Positions 1 through 12,836 of a DNA stretch of 64,000 nt are shown here, in pieces. A program made the position numbers and the translations under genes. Under the pieces are notes generated by a model. The model saw only the letters and a list, made by a program, of their open reading frames with translations. It was not told the DNA's origin and did not search any database. Within the stretch, counting starts at the first letter, position 1; the number at the start of each line of letters is the position of its first letter. Source of the stretch: Escallonia rubra (lineage: Eukaryota; Streptophyta; Magnoliopsida; Escalloniales; Escalloniaceae); the NCBI GenBank assembly GCA_033065855.1, contig JAVXUO010001977.1:186001-250000 (forward strand), in the 5' to 3' direction.

Positions 1-100
1 CCAAAGGAAAAGCTCTTGCCTCTAAAACAATCCAAGATCACAATCAACATATTTTCAATCCTTTGGTGTATTTGGCTGCCTAGAGATAAGATATCATTCT

Positions 101-393
101 TGTTGAACCTGGTGTCCAACCCAAAAGCATGCTCAAGAGTTGGGGAAGCCCACCAGATATAAGAATCAACCCCAAACCCCATGTATTGTCGATATGGGAC
201 TTGACACCCGCCCTCACGCGAAGCGTGGAAATAAGAGGTGGTCCCGTTGGATCGAATGGGGCGACAGGGAGCCTAGCTCTGATACCATGTTGAACCTAGT
301 GTCCAACCCAAAAGCATGCTCAAGAGTTGGGGAAGCCCACCAGATATAAGAATCAACCCCAAACCCCATGTATTGTCGATGTGGGACTTGACA
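101..393 (-). mobile_element. TRIM/SMART-type miniature LTR retrotransposon
   Basis: Two 106-bp direct repeats (101-206 and 288-393) begin TGTTGAACC and end GGACTTGACA on the plus strand, so each has TG...CA ends. They differ at about two positions. The 5-bp target duplication ATTCT lies at 96-100 and 394-398. On the minus strand the repeat at 288-393 is followed directly by TGGTATCAGAGC (276-287), the standard primer site complementary to initiator tRNA-Met, and a purine-rich tract (GAGGGCGGG) precedes the other repeat near 207-215. Only 81 bp lie between the repeats, so the whole element is 293 bp, at the extreme low end for LTR retrotransposons. It has no coding capacity and looks structurally complete and young. 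It must have been mobilised by another element's proteins. Confidence 0.9.
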
Positions 394-2900
394 ATTCTGA
401 AGTGACAAGTATTGCGCCATGAACATCATCACCACATCTCAACATCTATCAGAAAAATCTGATAAATACAAATTCTAACCGAAGAACGCCAGCTGGGTCT
501 CTTAGGCCAGTATCCAAGAGTAAAGAGTTTTCTTTTTTTATTGATAAAAGTGAAAATAGCATAGATAAAGAGCTTTTGCAATGAATTATAAGAATTCGCC
601 AAATGACAGATAAAGGTCACGACATTCTCGTAACTCTGTGTATACAAGACCGCAAATGTCAGAAATTAACAACTAGTCTATAGACTCGATACGAATTACA
701 GTTAAATTAAAGTAGAGCATATCCTACACTTCATTCTAACTTTAAGTAATATGTGGAGGCATAAAGGTTACATACAACAACTAGTAAACAAAAACAAAAC
801 AACGTGAGGAAGTCAACCAAAACCGTACAAATAATCGAAGGTGTACATGACAAACAATGTGATCATAACGCAAAGACAAGAGGCAATCAACCTTGTAGGG
901 TTCGCAATATTTCACGGGCATTTCCACCCCAAAATACGGCAATCGTAAATCCAAGCAACAACCTTACAATCACAACACAGGGCTAAGACGATATCCCCCC
1001 ACCCCTTCCCAAAAAAAAACCTAGAGCGGATTACCCCATATACCCCTCCTTCCCGGGACCCAACCCGCCTTCCCCCCCCCCCCCCAATACGCATACTACC
1101 CCAAACCCCCCCAGAGTCCCTATCACCCCCGGACAATAAGGTGTGCCATACTAAAACCCTAGACGCAATACCCAGTAAACCCAACACAAACCCCACAGTT
1201 AGCTATTGAGCCCACACTGTTGTTGGTAAAATTTTGGCCACCACCGACAATGAAAGAATTAACCCTTGCAAATGAAAGCCTTAGCAATCAAGCATAGAGC
1301 TGAGCATCCATCGAGCAACACCTCGATTTAGATCTCTCAGATCTAGTAGATCAAGAGAATCTTCAATACATAGATCTAATAAGATTCGGCGCATGAGAGA
1401 TCAAGGCGGCGCCATTGTGATCATGGTTGAGGGAGATGGTGCCTGCCATCGCACTGCCTTCGTCCACCATCATCCACCCTCAATCTGCCGCGCGGCCACT
1501 AAAGATGCCTATCCTTAGAGAACCTAAGCACAAAAAACAAGAAGGAAAGGATATATAAAGCTAGGCAGAACTTTGGCCGCCGCCCACGCGCGCCAACGCA
1601 GGTCAGGCGGCCACGATGGCTTATCTGTTAAAGGCTTGGTGTAGAGAGAAGGCAGAGAAAACTTTTAGAGAGAAAGAGAGAGATACATACGTGTTAGAGT
1701 AAAAAAATGATCTAATAGTTATAGCTTACAATCTATACTCACGAGGCCAGATCGACAAGTTTTATTAGTGTTGGATGTAAGTTTCAACAACATCATTTAA
1801 GATCTAGAATGGGAATTTGTATCCAGAAGTCCTTTGGAGTACCGATGGGTTATGATTCAACGAACCTTTTTGCAACACAAGTAGTTGCAATTCTGAAGGC
1901 TTTGATTTGGATTAAGCCTTAAAAACTCATGCATATGGTAATGTAAACCAATTTAAAATGCTTGCTTGATCAAATGATAGGGCTCAAGATGTTTAGTGTA
2001 GCAAATACGCCGATCTTATAAGATATGTGTTATGTTAATAATTGGTTTTCATTCCTATCGAATTGTTATGAAAAGCTAGAGACTATTAACTGAAGCAGAC
2101 TCACTCGCTACTTTTGCCTGCAAAGAAAGAACACCATGTGGAATTGGATATTTGTAGATTTAACTTTGATGATGTAGACATTTTGTAACTTTAAAAATTA
2201 AGTTAATTATGTAGTTTTTTTAATTGTCAAATAGCTGGGACGGCTTTATAAAACCATTTCTTGAAAAATCATTTTTACTATTTACCAAAAAATAATCTGC
2301 ACTATCAGTGTTAGTCTTTAGAAGAAAATGATTACTCTCGTCATTTGTAATATATATAATTTTTTTCATGAAAAATCTATGCCATGCTAGAATAACCAAA
2401 AAAAGAAATTCTCTCATCGGTTGAATGGAATTTACCAAGGTGAACCTTCGTTCAAAAGTACCTAATCAATTCATATTTATACACATTGTTCTTGCCGCTT
2501 CTTTATGACCCATTTTTTCTTTCAGCAACACTATATTAAGGAGTTTTTAGAACCAAACAGTTAAGTTAAATGTCAATCTCATCACAAATGGCTTGTACCT
2601 TTAAATACTCAATCATATACCATGATCACTTTGGATATAGGTGATTACGTCTAAAGTAATATCATCTTGAATAATGCCATGGCCTTCCGATTTATACCAC
2701 CCGACATTAGCTTTTTCCTTTCTTGGATAAAGGACTGTACGATGTGACTACAATCTGCCAATCTTTTTCACTTTTAAGTGTAATTTTTATGTGCACATAT
2801 ATATATTTTTTAGTTTTTTTTTATGTAAATCTGTTTGTACCAAGTCTAAATGGCTCAACCCACATTTCAATTTCTAGCTAATAAAAAATGTACTCCAATA
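394..2900. other. Intergenic, no gene seen
   Basis: I see no coding region here. About 1010-1620 is GC-rich relative to its surroundings. It contains a run of 14 C (1072-1085) and a TATA-like motif near 1550, and resembles the untranslated part of a decayed retroelement, but I could not fix its ends. The rest is plain AT-rich DNA. Confidence 0.5.
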
Positions 2901-3383
2901 ACGAGAACCCATAGCTTAAGCACATTTATAGCAACAAAATGGGGTTGACAATTCCTTAACTCCTTAGTGAGTTGTTGGTTAAGTATGGTATGATTGGTGC
3001 TATGTATATGTTAATGGTATAAAAGAAAAAATGTTTATTTCGGCATCATATTCATCTTTATATTTTGTTTTCTCTCACTATAAGTACTGTTGTAGCTAAA
3101 AACTGAATCGGGAATCACACCAGAAATCAGGCCTGCAAACGAGAACCCATAGCTTAAGCACATTTATAGCAAAAAAAATGGGGTTGACAATTCTTTAGCT
3201 CCTTAGTGAGTTGTTGGTTAAGTATATATGATTGGTGCTATGTATATGTTAATGGTATAAAAGAAAAAATGTTTATTTCGGCATCATATTCATATTCATC
3301 TTTATATTTTGTTTTCTCTCACTATAAGTACTGTTGTAGCTAAAAACTGAATCGGGAATCACACCATAAATCAGGCCTGCAAA
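2901..3383. repeat. Tandem duplication, 238-bp period, two copies
   Basis: Copy 1 (2901-3138) and copy 2 (3139-3383) are near-identical, both starting CGAGAACCCATAGCTTAAGC. They differ by a few substitutions and small indels. The last 51 bp of each copy (3088-3138 and 3332-3383) is the outer end of the solo LTR that continues to 3775. The duplication therefore arose after the LTR inserted. The short match between the host-side start (ACGAGAAC) and the LTR (AAGAGAAC) suggests a microhomology-mediated event. Confidence 0.9.
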
Positions 3384-3775
3384 AGAGAACACGGAATGAC
3401 CGCTGGGTGGGGTTCTGGCGGGGGAACGCTCCGATGCTTAAGTCAGAGATGGCTAACAATGTAGAACTCCGAGAAGCAATAAAGACACAATGTGTATGTG
3501 TGTGAGCTTGTCTTTACCTGAGGGGGCTTGACCCCTTTATATAGTTGTAGCAAGAGGAGTCCTATTAGGACTGGGCTTTGATAAACTCTAATCAGAATCT
3601 CATTAGGATCCTAGGGGATCCCATATCAATCTTAGTTGATTTAGTCATAGCTTCTTTAGGATTCTATCCTGTGATTGATATGGTAAGTGCCATATCAGTA
3701 ATGAACCAGTATAGGTTACGTGTCATAACTGTCACGTGTCGTCCGTAGATTGGAGGGGTATTTTTAGCTATATCA
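3332..3775 (-). mobile_element. Solo LTR, probably Gypsy-type
   Basis: The 444-bp sequence starts TGTTGTAGCTAAAAA and ends TTTTTAGCTATATCA, so its ends are imperfect inverted repeats with TG...CA. The same 5 bp, AGTAC, flank it at 3327-3331 and 3776-3780. On the minus strand a TATA box (complement of 3531-3544) is followed by a segment containing CTGACTTAAGCATCGGAG, a motif I associate with the transcribed part of plant Gypsy LTRs. There is no internal region, so this is the scar of recombination between two LTRs. Its left 51 bp was later copied into the adjoining tandem duplication. Confidence 0.8.
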
Positions 3776-5383
3776 AGTACAAATCGAATTTATGATTCAT
3801 CTACATAACCACAATAGATTAGCTTTGAAAGATTGCTTTCTTTTAAGAGTTTGAATTCATATTGTGCAGAAATATTTATCTAAAATTACCTGTAATGCAC
3901 TTTTGTTCCCTTATATAGTCTCGTATTAAGCAAGCGTAAATTTTTGTATTGAGAGATCTTAAATTTTGATCTTTCAATCGTTTTATACCATTAATGAGAG
4001 CATTCCCGCCAAACTTATAACTTTTTTTTTGCTATACTCTGTACCAATATACAGCGAATTAAAGTGTCCTGATACCCGGTGGTTCCTTATAACCGTGAAA
4101 AAATGTTACAACTCGAGCTTATAAGGTACATAAGAATGCGCCTTAGGTGTCCAGATTCAAAAAAAAGGAGTTCTTGTGGCTTATAAGGGACGTTTCTTGA
4201 GCACCCTTTATATTAGTATTAGTTTAGGTAATTTGTGTGAATGATGTGCCTTGGTTCTTTGGCAGTTTAAGAGGAACACTCAACCTAATATGCTGCCTGA
4301 AAATTCAGTCGACACCACATTTGTCATGCCAACTCTTCAACATCTAAGCATGAAACCCATGTGGTTCTCCTATCAATAGAATAATCAAGATATATCTTTA
4401 CATCACAAACTTCATTTTTAAAAACCTTCATTATGCGTTTCTAAAATTGAAGTGCATGAAAACTCTCATCCATACTACAAATGATATCAACCAGCTCACT
4501 TAAATTTCATTCATGTGCTTCACATAAAGATGGCTACATGTACATTGATTATTGGCATGCAACCCACCATTTCCTGCTTCAATTTCTCAATTCCTCTATT
4601 GGCTTCAACAATTTGTCTACATAGATTTTTAAGAGCACATGTAGTGATTCATTAACTCTCTTGATCTTAACCAATATATCAAAGATCGAGGCTTTGAAAA
4701 TGATAAATAAATACTATCAGGTTGAATAGGATTTTTAAAACTTAATTGGGATTTAGATGACCAAGCGAAATATGATAAAGTAAATTATCTAGACATTCTC
4801 ACAAAAAAGTTAAAGCAATAATACACAAATAAAGTTTAAAGATACTTGCTATAAGAGATTTAAATGGTTCAGATTGAATTATCCTCAAGTCTATGTCCAT
4901 CCCTTCAAATAAATTTCCTAGAAAACACTAGTATTGTATACATTTGGGTCAAGAACTAACCACCAAAAACTCCTTGGTGCTATGCCTACACAGTAACCAA
5001 GCTTTGAAAATCCCAAAGTTGAAAATCCCAAGCTATGTAAAAACAATAGTAGATGAAAAGTTTCTTGTAAGAGGTGAGTGTCCGAAGTGTATAATATTTG
5101 AAGCTCCAATATAAAGGAGATGATTATTTATGTTGATTACGAATTTAATGTCTTCTCTCAAGGAATTTCAGCTTATAGAGAATAATCTGACAATGAAAAA
5201 TTTATTAAGAACAAGTCATTGACCTCAATTGATTGCGATAAAGGTTGAATGACTTTTCAGTCAAAAACTTGATTATATGGAGCAAGAGCAAATTATGGCA
5301 ACTAGAGTAATTGGAGCAATCAACGCACTAACCTACTATATCTCGATCGATTAAACTGATCTTTCAGTCGATAAAAAGTTTAA
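3776..5383. other. Intergenic, no gene seen
   Basis: AT-rich sequence with only short chance reading frames and no repeat structure that I can delimit. Confidence 0.5.
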
Positions 5384-5626
5384 GGGCAAATCCCAAAACT
5401 GTACCATTAACTTTACATTTTGTACAACTTTAATACTCAAGTTTGAATATGCACCAAAGAAGTACCTAACTTTTAAAAAACATATCAAATCAGTACCTAG
5501 GCTGACAGATGGTGGATGTCATTAGAAAGTCAGAGGGGTATGACTGTCATTATGAAAAAATCCATAAAGTCTGTCCATGTGGTGACGTGGAGCGTTCTTT
5601 CTGATACAAATTGATTATTGACTCTA

Positions 5627-5675
<49 letters not shown>

Positions 5676-6746
5676 TACACACACACACACATTCTCTCCT
5701 ATCTATATATTCTCATCTTCTCTTTCTCTCTCTTAGACAACATACACACACAGTCTGTCAGCGTGGTCGTGCGTGGTCGTCGGTGGGCTGGATTCCAACA
5801 TGGTCCTGGGTGGTATGCCGACGTGGTCGTGGGTGGCCGTTGGTGGGCCGGATTCCAGCAATAGTCGTGGGTGGTCTGCCGGCATGGTTATGGGTGGTTG
5901 TGGATCTACCGGCGTGGTCTTGGGTGGGCCGGATTCCGGCATACGAAAACAAGAACAAGTGAAAATTGTTCTTGCAATGATAAGAAAAACACAAAGCTAG
6001 GAGGATCTGAGATCAAACATTGGACAAACTGTCGTTCTGGCATAGCTCCAGTTCTATCTATGCGGGGAGTGAAGAGAAGGCGAAAAAGTGCCGCCTGGTG
6101 CAACATTCACTTGCAGGCTGATAGCGGGTCTAAGAAAGTTTGTTGAAAAAGGGGCAGGAGATTCTTCTTTGTCCATGCACCGATCTTCCCACTCAGGGTT
6201 TTGGGGTCAAAGGGCTGCATATGCATTTGCCACATTCACAGATTGACCAACGATAGTCAAGGGTAGCAAAGTACACAGATTGACTAACGATAGTACAAAT
6301 TTCTGCTAATATAATGGTTGTTTTCAATGGCTTGATTGAATTTGGTTGAGTTTATAATCTCTTGCTTAACTTGGGATGGATGCCTTGGTTGTATCTTGAT
6401 GCCAGGAATTTGGGGTTTTACTTGTTGGTTGATGGTAGTTATGGAGATGCTTAGTATGGTAGATGATGCGGCATCAAAGAGAGGGAGTGGACATAGAGTT
6501 TTTTAATGATTAATTAAGAAAGATAAAAAATCGAATGGTTAAGATAGTTCCACATGTTTTTAAGATACACTCTTATGTTATTGACAATCATACCCCTATG
6601 ACTTTCTAACGACAACCGTCGTCCGTCAGCCGATGTACTGATTTGGTACTTTTTTAAAAGTTGGGTACTTCTTTGGCGTACCTTCAAACTTAAGTCATAA
6701 AGCTGTACAAAATGTAAAGTTGAGGGTACAGTTTTGAAATTTGTCC
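5384..6746. mobile_element. Non-autonomous Mutator-like element (MULE A)
   Basis: Long terminal inverted repeats of roughly 180 bp (about 5384-5570 and 6573-6746) share the core CAAAACTGTACC near their tips and a stretch around AACTTTACATTTTGTACA. A perfect 9-bp target duplication, AAAGTTTAA, flanks the element at 5375-5383 and 6747-6755. Long inverted ends with a 9-bp duplication are the hallmark of MULEs. No transposase is present. The inside holds a (TA)n/(CA)n/(CT)n stretch (5620-5760) and a GC-rich block (about 5757-5945) of repeats around GTGGGCCGGATTCC that keeps several frames open. I do not regard those frames as genes. Confidence 0.9.
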
Positions 6747-6938
6747 AAAGTTTAAATAAAGTAGATGTTAAGCTTTTGATCTAGGTTTTGATTGATCTAA
6801 ACCTTTTCATTGAAGATACAAAGTCTTCAAAAGATTTTTTAAGGTTTTATGAATTCAATTGAAATTGTAACTTTTGGCCGATGAAAATCAATTGTTTTGT
6901 CGATCGAAACATGTTAATATTGTTTTTTAATTACTTGA

Positions 6939-7680
6939 TGTAGGGTACCGCCCAAATAAAGGGGGCGCGTGACTCGGCACTCGTGACACGACAAATAAAT
7001 ATAATAGATGCATAAATCTCACCTGATGAGGTGTGCTCAGCACACAACACGACTATGATCGTGCTTATTTGATTATGAAGCTCGAGTGATATACACCGGA
7101 GCATATAATGAAACTCAAAGTAATAAATACTCGAGTATGATTCTAAAACCCTTATTACACTTGAATGGAACTAAAGAGGTTTTAAGAAAGTAATATGTGC
7201 TTAAAGACCCTCAGTGGTCTGAAAAGGGGCTCTTGCAGCTGAGCTTAACTAAAGTCCTCAAGACATGATCATTGATAGGATAAAGAAGAAGTTAAGAAGC
7301 TCGGAAGATGACAACCTCAAAAGACACCTGCCTTGACAGAGACCCCATACTCCAGTAGAAAGAGTCGTCTTAACGAACGTCTCAGGCTCGAAAAGGAAAG
7401 TTATCTGGAGCCAACCACTCTCGGTTAATGCATGCAAGTTCCGTAATGAACACGAAATTATTGCCTATAAATACCCCTTGTATCCAAGTAAACATTCATT
7501 CATGATTCTTTGAGGTTGCGAATTGTATAGTGTCTTTTAATTTTCTTTGTGTTAATCCTTTTTTAACCTTTTTCATAAGTTGAGAGTTCCAGGCCCTAGC
7601 TCCCCCCCATGCCTGGTTGTAACGCCATGATTCTTTAAGGATAGAAACCTACTATCCCCAAGCACTACTTATTACCTACA
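6939..7680 (+). mobile_element. Solo LTR, family uncertain
   Basis: The 742-bp sequence starts TGTAGGGTACC and ends ATTACCTACA, giving TGTAGG...CCTACA inverted ends. It is flanked by the 5-bp duplication CTTGA at 6934-6938 and 7681-7685. A TATA box (CCTATAAATA, 7464-7473) is followed by about 200 bp of leader-like sequence, which sets the plus orientation. There is no internal region or second LTR, so this is a recombination remnant. The GC content is higher than the flanks, as is common for plant Gypsy LTRs. Confidence 0.75.
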
Positions 7681-10580
7681 CTTGACAATGGAGATTTAGG
7701 TGGTTTGGCTCGAATACGTTCCCTTAAAAGGCACTAACATCCTAGAATGGTCTTTCTTATAGGTCAAAACCTAACCTCTTATTTTTCCTTGATGTTATGC
7801 ACACACCAAGAACAAGATTTAATAATCATAAAGCTCCAAAGTTCAATGCTTGACAACCCCAAACTTTGGTTAAAGTGATTAGAAATTAAATATTAACTGT
7901 GATTAAACTTTGATGAAAAACTCTGCTGAAGATGATGAGTACAAGTTTACGCTCTAGAGTAAAGAGAGATGAGCGTACTGATAACTATAAATGTGTACAT
8001 GTCTCGAATATAGCTCACAATGAAAGCTCACTTGAATTGAATGTGAAAACAATGAAGATCAAGAGAGATTGAATAAACATTTGAGCTTGATGAGAGCTTA
8101 GCATAAGATGGATGACTGAAATCATTGCCTAAAATCAGCTTTTATATATGTGAAAAAAATATAGCCATTTTAAAGTTGGTAGATCATTTAATACCCCAAA
8201 ACAATCAATGCAGTTAATTATATTCCCAAAACTAGGAGAGGGAATTTGAATTCCAACAATGCAGTCAACTACGTTGGAATACAGTCACTGTAATCCCATT
8301 TTTGGGACCTACTGCCATGTTGCCAGTTGATTGTATTGCTTCTAATGCGCCTCGACTATATTGTGGGGAAAAAAAACTGTTTTTCCTGATTTTAAATTAT
8401 AAAGCATTTACGCATGCAAACCTATGATCAGGTAACACTCATCCATATGAAAAACTTTAATTCTAGTTATAAAGTAAAGAATGATAGGAATGTTACAATC
8501 GAACTTCGAAGATTCTTGAAGCATTCTATTGAATAACGTGTTGCTTCCATCATCCATGTGATTGATATTTAATCATCTAATGTCCGTCGCATTGAGTATA
8601 AGATCTAAACGTAAAATTTCATGAACTCAAATGCGTATTAGACAACATAATCATCAAAGCTGGGTGTAAGCATAGGTTGTAACCGTATGGCTAAAAGATT
8701 AGTCATCATCAAAACCTACGTTATCATCAATCTCAAGTGCACAAGATTTAATTATAATTGAAGCACAGACCTAGGCCTTAGGTTAAAAAAAAAAATCCCA
8801 CTTGCTACTTTCATCATAAAACGACATTACCAAAATGCGCTCCACTTAATTCACTAGCAATGATGCATGAGCTACATGCTTGTATTACTCCAGTAAGCAC
8901 ATTGCATGGAAGATTATGTTGTTAGGAAATTTTAGCTATGTGCACATAATTGTGTTAGGGACCTACTTCACGTGACACATCACCAAATATGCAATAGTAA
9001 AAGTGACACAGAAGTGACCCAAACAATTTAGGACAAATAGCTGACATCCAATATGCTAAAATTGCTCAAAAATGGCTAAGGCATGAATATCAATCCATGG
9101 CATGACAAAGGAAAGACTGGCATGGTCAAATCCCATGGGGTCACCATACCTATTGGCACGCCATAAAGAAGGTGGGTACGACTGTCTTACGGGGGTATAG
9201 TCGTCGTATGTTATATCCACCTCCCCCATGTCGCCGCATGTTATGCCTCCTTTCCATGTCTTCATATCCAATGCAATTATTGTACCCGTTAAGTACATGC
9301 TCAAGCTGCCTGCTACCGCACTTTCTTAGTACGTGCCAACACTATTGTGCTCCCTTAGCATGTGCTCATGTGCCGCGTCCTTACCATCGTTGAACTTAGG
9401 TAGCCTTGCACTTGGGTACTTTTAGACACTTCCAAAATTTCGGTAAATGAACACCCCATGTCTCCATGACATGCCTTTGGTTCGGCATAATGCCCGACAC
9501 CACATTCGAGACTGTATCCTTCATTGGATGTGCCCATACACCATCTCCCTGCTACATGCCACTGAAACTGCATACAATTCATAGTGCCCATGTACCGCAC
9601 TGTCTTCATGCAATATGCCCCAAAATTGCATACTATCACGACACACTTAAAGTCAGTTCTTACCTTTACGATACCATACTATCATGGAACATGTTTCGAT
9701 CCACTCTTTGGAGTCTGCAACACCTCGAAGGGCTTCACTTGTAGTGATCCAGCATGTTGACCATTTGTACAATGATAGGTTAGATTCCTTGAGACACTAT
9801 TGCTGCTAATAGGCGTGCCTGAGCTGTGAATTATCACAACATGTTACTATGATCATTGATGCCTCCAAAATCATAACCCATGGGTTGAGATATGAGCAAG
9901 TATCTATATGGAATCATGCCTAGTCCTCACCATTTTAGGTTCTCGCATCTCTCAACGCTTTCGTAGGACTCGGTAAAGTGGCATACTCTGGCCACACCAG
10001 TATTGTGTGAATCGATTTTCTTAGATAGATAGAGCAAAGTTGTGTAGGGTAGGTCAAGCGAGTGTAGCGATTTGGCATAACATCGGCATAATGGTGCATC
10101 TCAGTGAGTTATCACCAAGAAGTAGCGCCGTTTGTCACACATGATGACAAGACATCATTAACCACCTACAAATAGAGGACTTAGAACCATTTGCACAACA
10201 CAATAGATTTCCATTTTTCTCACTATGTAGTATTAGAGCTAGAAATTTGTCTAGCAATTCAACTGCATACACCGACTTTGCACCTTAGCGTCGGACGTCG
10301 GACTTGTGACCATCTTCCATGTACTTGCTCTGTGCCTTTGCTCTCACAACATTGGGAGTTCAATAGTCGTGTTTAGCTTGCCTTGCGTCCTTTCTTTGCT
10401 CCTATATCCTTTCTCTGTCCTACATTCTCATACTTGACATCTAATCAGACTATACAAGATGTGACACCTCCACATGTATAGCAAACCAATCTCTTTGGCA
10501 ACAATGTTTTATGCAATTTATCACGAGTATTAACAATATTGGGGGCCAATCATTTGATATTACCGGGCTTTAGAGCATTA
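7681..10580. other. Intergenic, repetitive-looking, no gene seen
   Basis: No coding region is supported. About 8960-10440 has higher GC and a retroelement-like leader near 10160 (CCTACAAATAGAGG followed by a C/T-rich stretch), so part of it may be an old LTR. I could not find convincing ends. Confidence 0.4.
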
Positions 10581-11535
10581 AAGCCCGTTTGGGATTGATT
10601 AAAAAAAGTAGATTCAGCTTAAATCTTAATCAGTTTTTAAAATTTGAATTAATCAGAATCAATTTGTTGTTTGGCAAAAGTAGTTGTAAACTAAATTAAA
10701 TCTATAATAAATGTTTGGATAAAAAGTACTTAAATCAGTTTCACTATGACAAAATGACCATAGAGGGCACTCAATAAACAATTTTTATAATATCCAAGCA
10801 ATGTTAACATAACTTTTATTCTTAAAGAACTATAATGCCCAAATAAATTATGTAAATAACTATTTTCACGCACCTACAAAAGTTGTTACTTTTTATTTTA
10901 AATTAAAAACATAAACAATCTCACGTTATTGCTTATAGTACTATAACATCCCCAAATTAAAAATAAAGTTTATCTTGAGCAAAAAAAAAATAAAATATCC
11001 AGCAGAAATTGCATCACAAATAGTATCACGAACATTGGTCATGTAAATGTCATCTCCAATAACACGGGTGAATGGAGTGCCTCCTTCATTGTTATAATAT
11101 CTACCATTTGCATGCATCATTTGTTCAGCAATATCAAATGGAAGAAAAGATTAGAAGATGAGAAGAGAGAAGAACTTATAGAAATAGCGTGGAGGAAGAA
11201 GGCGGCTGTATCCATCTCTGTGTTTAGCCGTAGGAGAAGATGTTAGCAATAGGAGAAGAGATAAACTCCAGCAACTATCTAATTAATTAAGGGATATGAA
11301 AGGTCTTTTTGTGAAAAAAAATATAGGGATAGGATTGTAAATTACATGATCAAACCTGATTATGGAAGAAGTGATTATTTCATAATCCTCACTTTTGAGA
11401 ATTATGAATTAAATCAGTTTTTAGCTTTTGGAGATGGATTAAATTTCTTAATCTATTTTGCCAAACACCCATAAACCTGATTTAATCTAGATTAAATCAG
11501 GTTTGACCATCCCATAATCAATCCCAAACACCCTC
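10581..11535 (-). mobile_element. PIF/Harbinger transposon, deletion derivative
   Basis: The terminal inverted repeats share the core GTTTGGGATTGATTA (left end 10581, right end 11535). They are flanked by the 3-bp duplication TTA at 10578-10580 and 11536-11538, as expected for PIF/Harbinger insertions. Subterminal parts of the inverted repeats also match (for example TTTGGCAAAA near both ends). On the minus strand about 11136-11001 is open and reads through RVIGDDIYMTNVRDTI. This resembles the C-terminal tail of plant Harbinger nucleases, though I recognise it only loosely. Most of the transposase is missing. Confidence 0.65.
11001..11136 (-). pseudogene. Possible transposase C-terminal remnant
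   Basis: This is about 45 codons open on the minus strand inside the Harbinger-like element, with an acidic stretch followed by a pattern like D-x-Y-M-x-x-V-R-D-x-I. Plant PIF/Harbinger nucleases often end in a similar acidic tail followed by an R-D-x-I motif. No catalytic DDE region remains. The assignment leans mainly on the surrounding element's ends and TTA duplication. Confidence 0.35.
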
Positions 11536-12150
11536 TTACCCTTATAGATCGCTAGTTGAACAAGAGATTAAAATAAGTTTTTTGGTTCAACGGCATTGGA
11601 GCGAGCTTGACGAAAATTTCGTCGCTTAAGTTCATTGTTAGCCCATCTAATAGCACATTTAGCTACAAACTGATGCCACTTTATTTAATAGTTTCACGGG
11701 TTCATGGACATGAATTTGACACCTTAAAAACTTGCCCAACATACCCCCATCAAATCCATCTGGTACTGTGTCCCCATGGTAATTATTTGGTCCTCCCACG
11801 GTAGAATACTAGTATTATACTTTATTTTATCAAAATAGTCGTGACTTAGCTAAAACAGTATTATAAAAGATTACAACCTCTCCCTAAATCATCTTGTGAC
11901 CACAATTTTTCACGGATAGATTAACAAGTGTATACAATAAAGTGATAAACAATTTGTGTACTAAAATGTTGGAAATAATTAAAAGATCGATGAGTTAAAT
12001 ATATATTAGTATTCTAGAAGTACGCGAAAATCTTACTTCAGGCACCATGTTTTTAATTTTTACGAGTCAGGATCTGGAGTTTTGATTATACAATTAGTAA
12101 ATACTTCTGTTCAAATCCTTAACTTTACTCCTAAATCATCACGGACAAAA

Positions 12151-12237
12151 GATCAATTTGCATGCTACGGGACGTATTAGATCAATTTACGTGTTAAGGG
12201 GTGTATTAGATCAATTTACGTGTTAAGGGGCGTATTA
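12151..12237. repeat. Tandem repeat, 3 x 29 bp
   Basis: Three consecutive 29-bp units start GATCAATTT and end GTATTA (12151-12179, 12180-12208, 12209-12237). The last two units differ at one base; the first is more diverged. Confidence 0.9.
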
Positions 12238-12836
12238 GCAAAGTAACAGCACTTTACCTTAAGAGCTTTGTGGCTATCTATACTTGTGAGCATGAAGTAA
12301 ATCCCATTTGCACATTCACTAGTTAAACTAATGAATAATTTTTTGCTGCTATTCCGGTTGTAGAAATCTTCGTCCAATCCTCTAATAGTCGCTAAATTTT
12401 CTAGTGACTTCTCTGTCAATAGTTTCATCAACAATACTTAGCAGCATTTATTTAACGTCACTAAATAAAAGTCAAAATAAATATTTAGCGACCGTTAATT
12501 GTCAACTTTATAGGGAGTAGAATGAAGATTCTTTCGACCCGACTAGCAGCCCAAAATTTTATAAACTAATTAAGCAAGAAAGATGCAGTAATAAGTTTGT
12601 ACTTGCGCTGAACACTACAAAGCAAGGCATGTTGGTGCAATGAAGGAATATGAATATGGACATACATAAAGACAAAATTATTGGTCATACCCTAAGCAAA
12701 AGTCCAATGACTGGTATATGATAATGTTTTAAAATGTAAAAGCTTCAATGCATCATCACTACCTTTCAGAAAATTGGTAAAGTAATCTAATTATTTGATT
12801 AAGCAACTCTTGACCATTACGTATGAATGTAGTGCT

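Noticed and set aside
276-287. tRNA-like motif TGGTATCAGAGC, also at 46693
   Set aside because: These are primer-binding sites complementary to the end of initiator tRNA-Met, next to LTRs; no tRNA gene structure surrounds them.
1219-1792. Possible LTR with TGTTGTTG...CAACAACA ends
   Set aside because: The flanks show no target duplication and the inverted ends are simple-sequence words.
5618-6146. Several overlapping frames on both strands inside MULE A
   Set aside because: They are products of GC-rich internal repeats and a (TA)n/(CA)n tract; no recognisable domain.
8346-10439. Possible solo LTR flanked by TCTAA
   Set aside because: A five-base flank match and TG...CA ends were found, but the ends are not otherwise inverted and the composition boundary does not agree. 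A chance match is likely at this distance.
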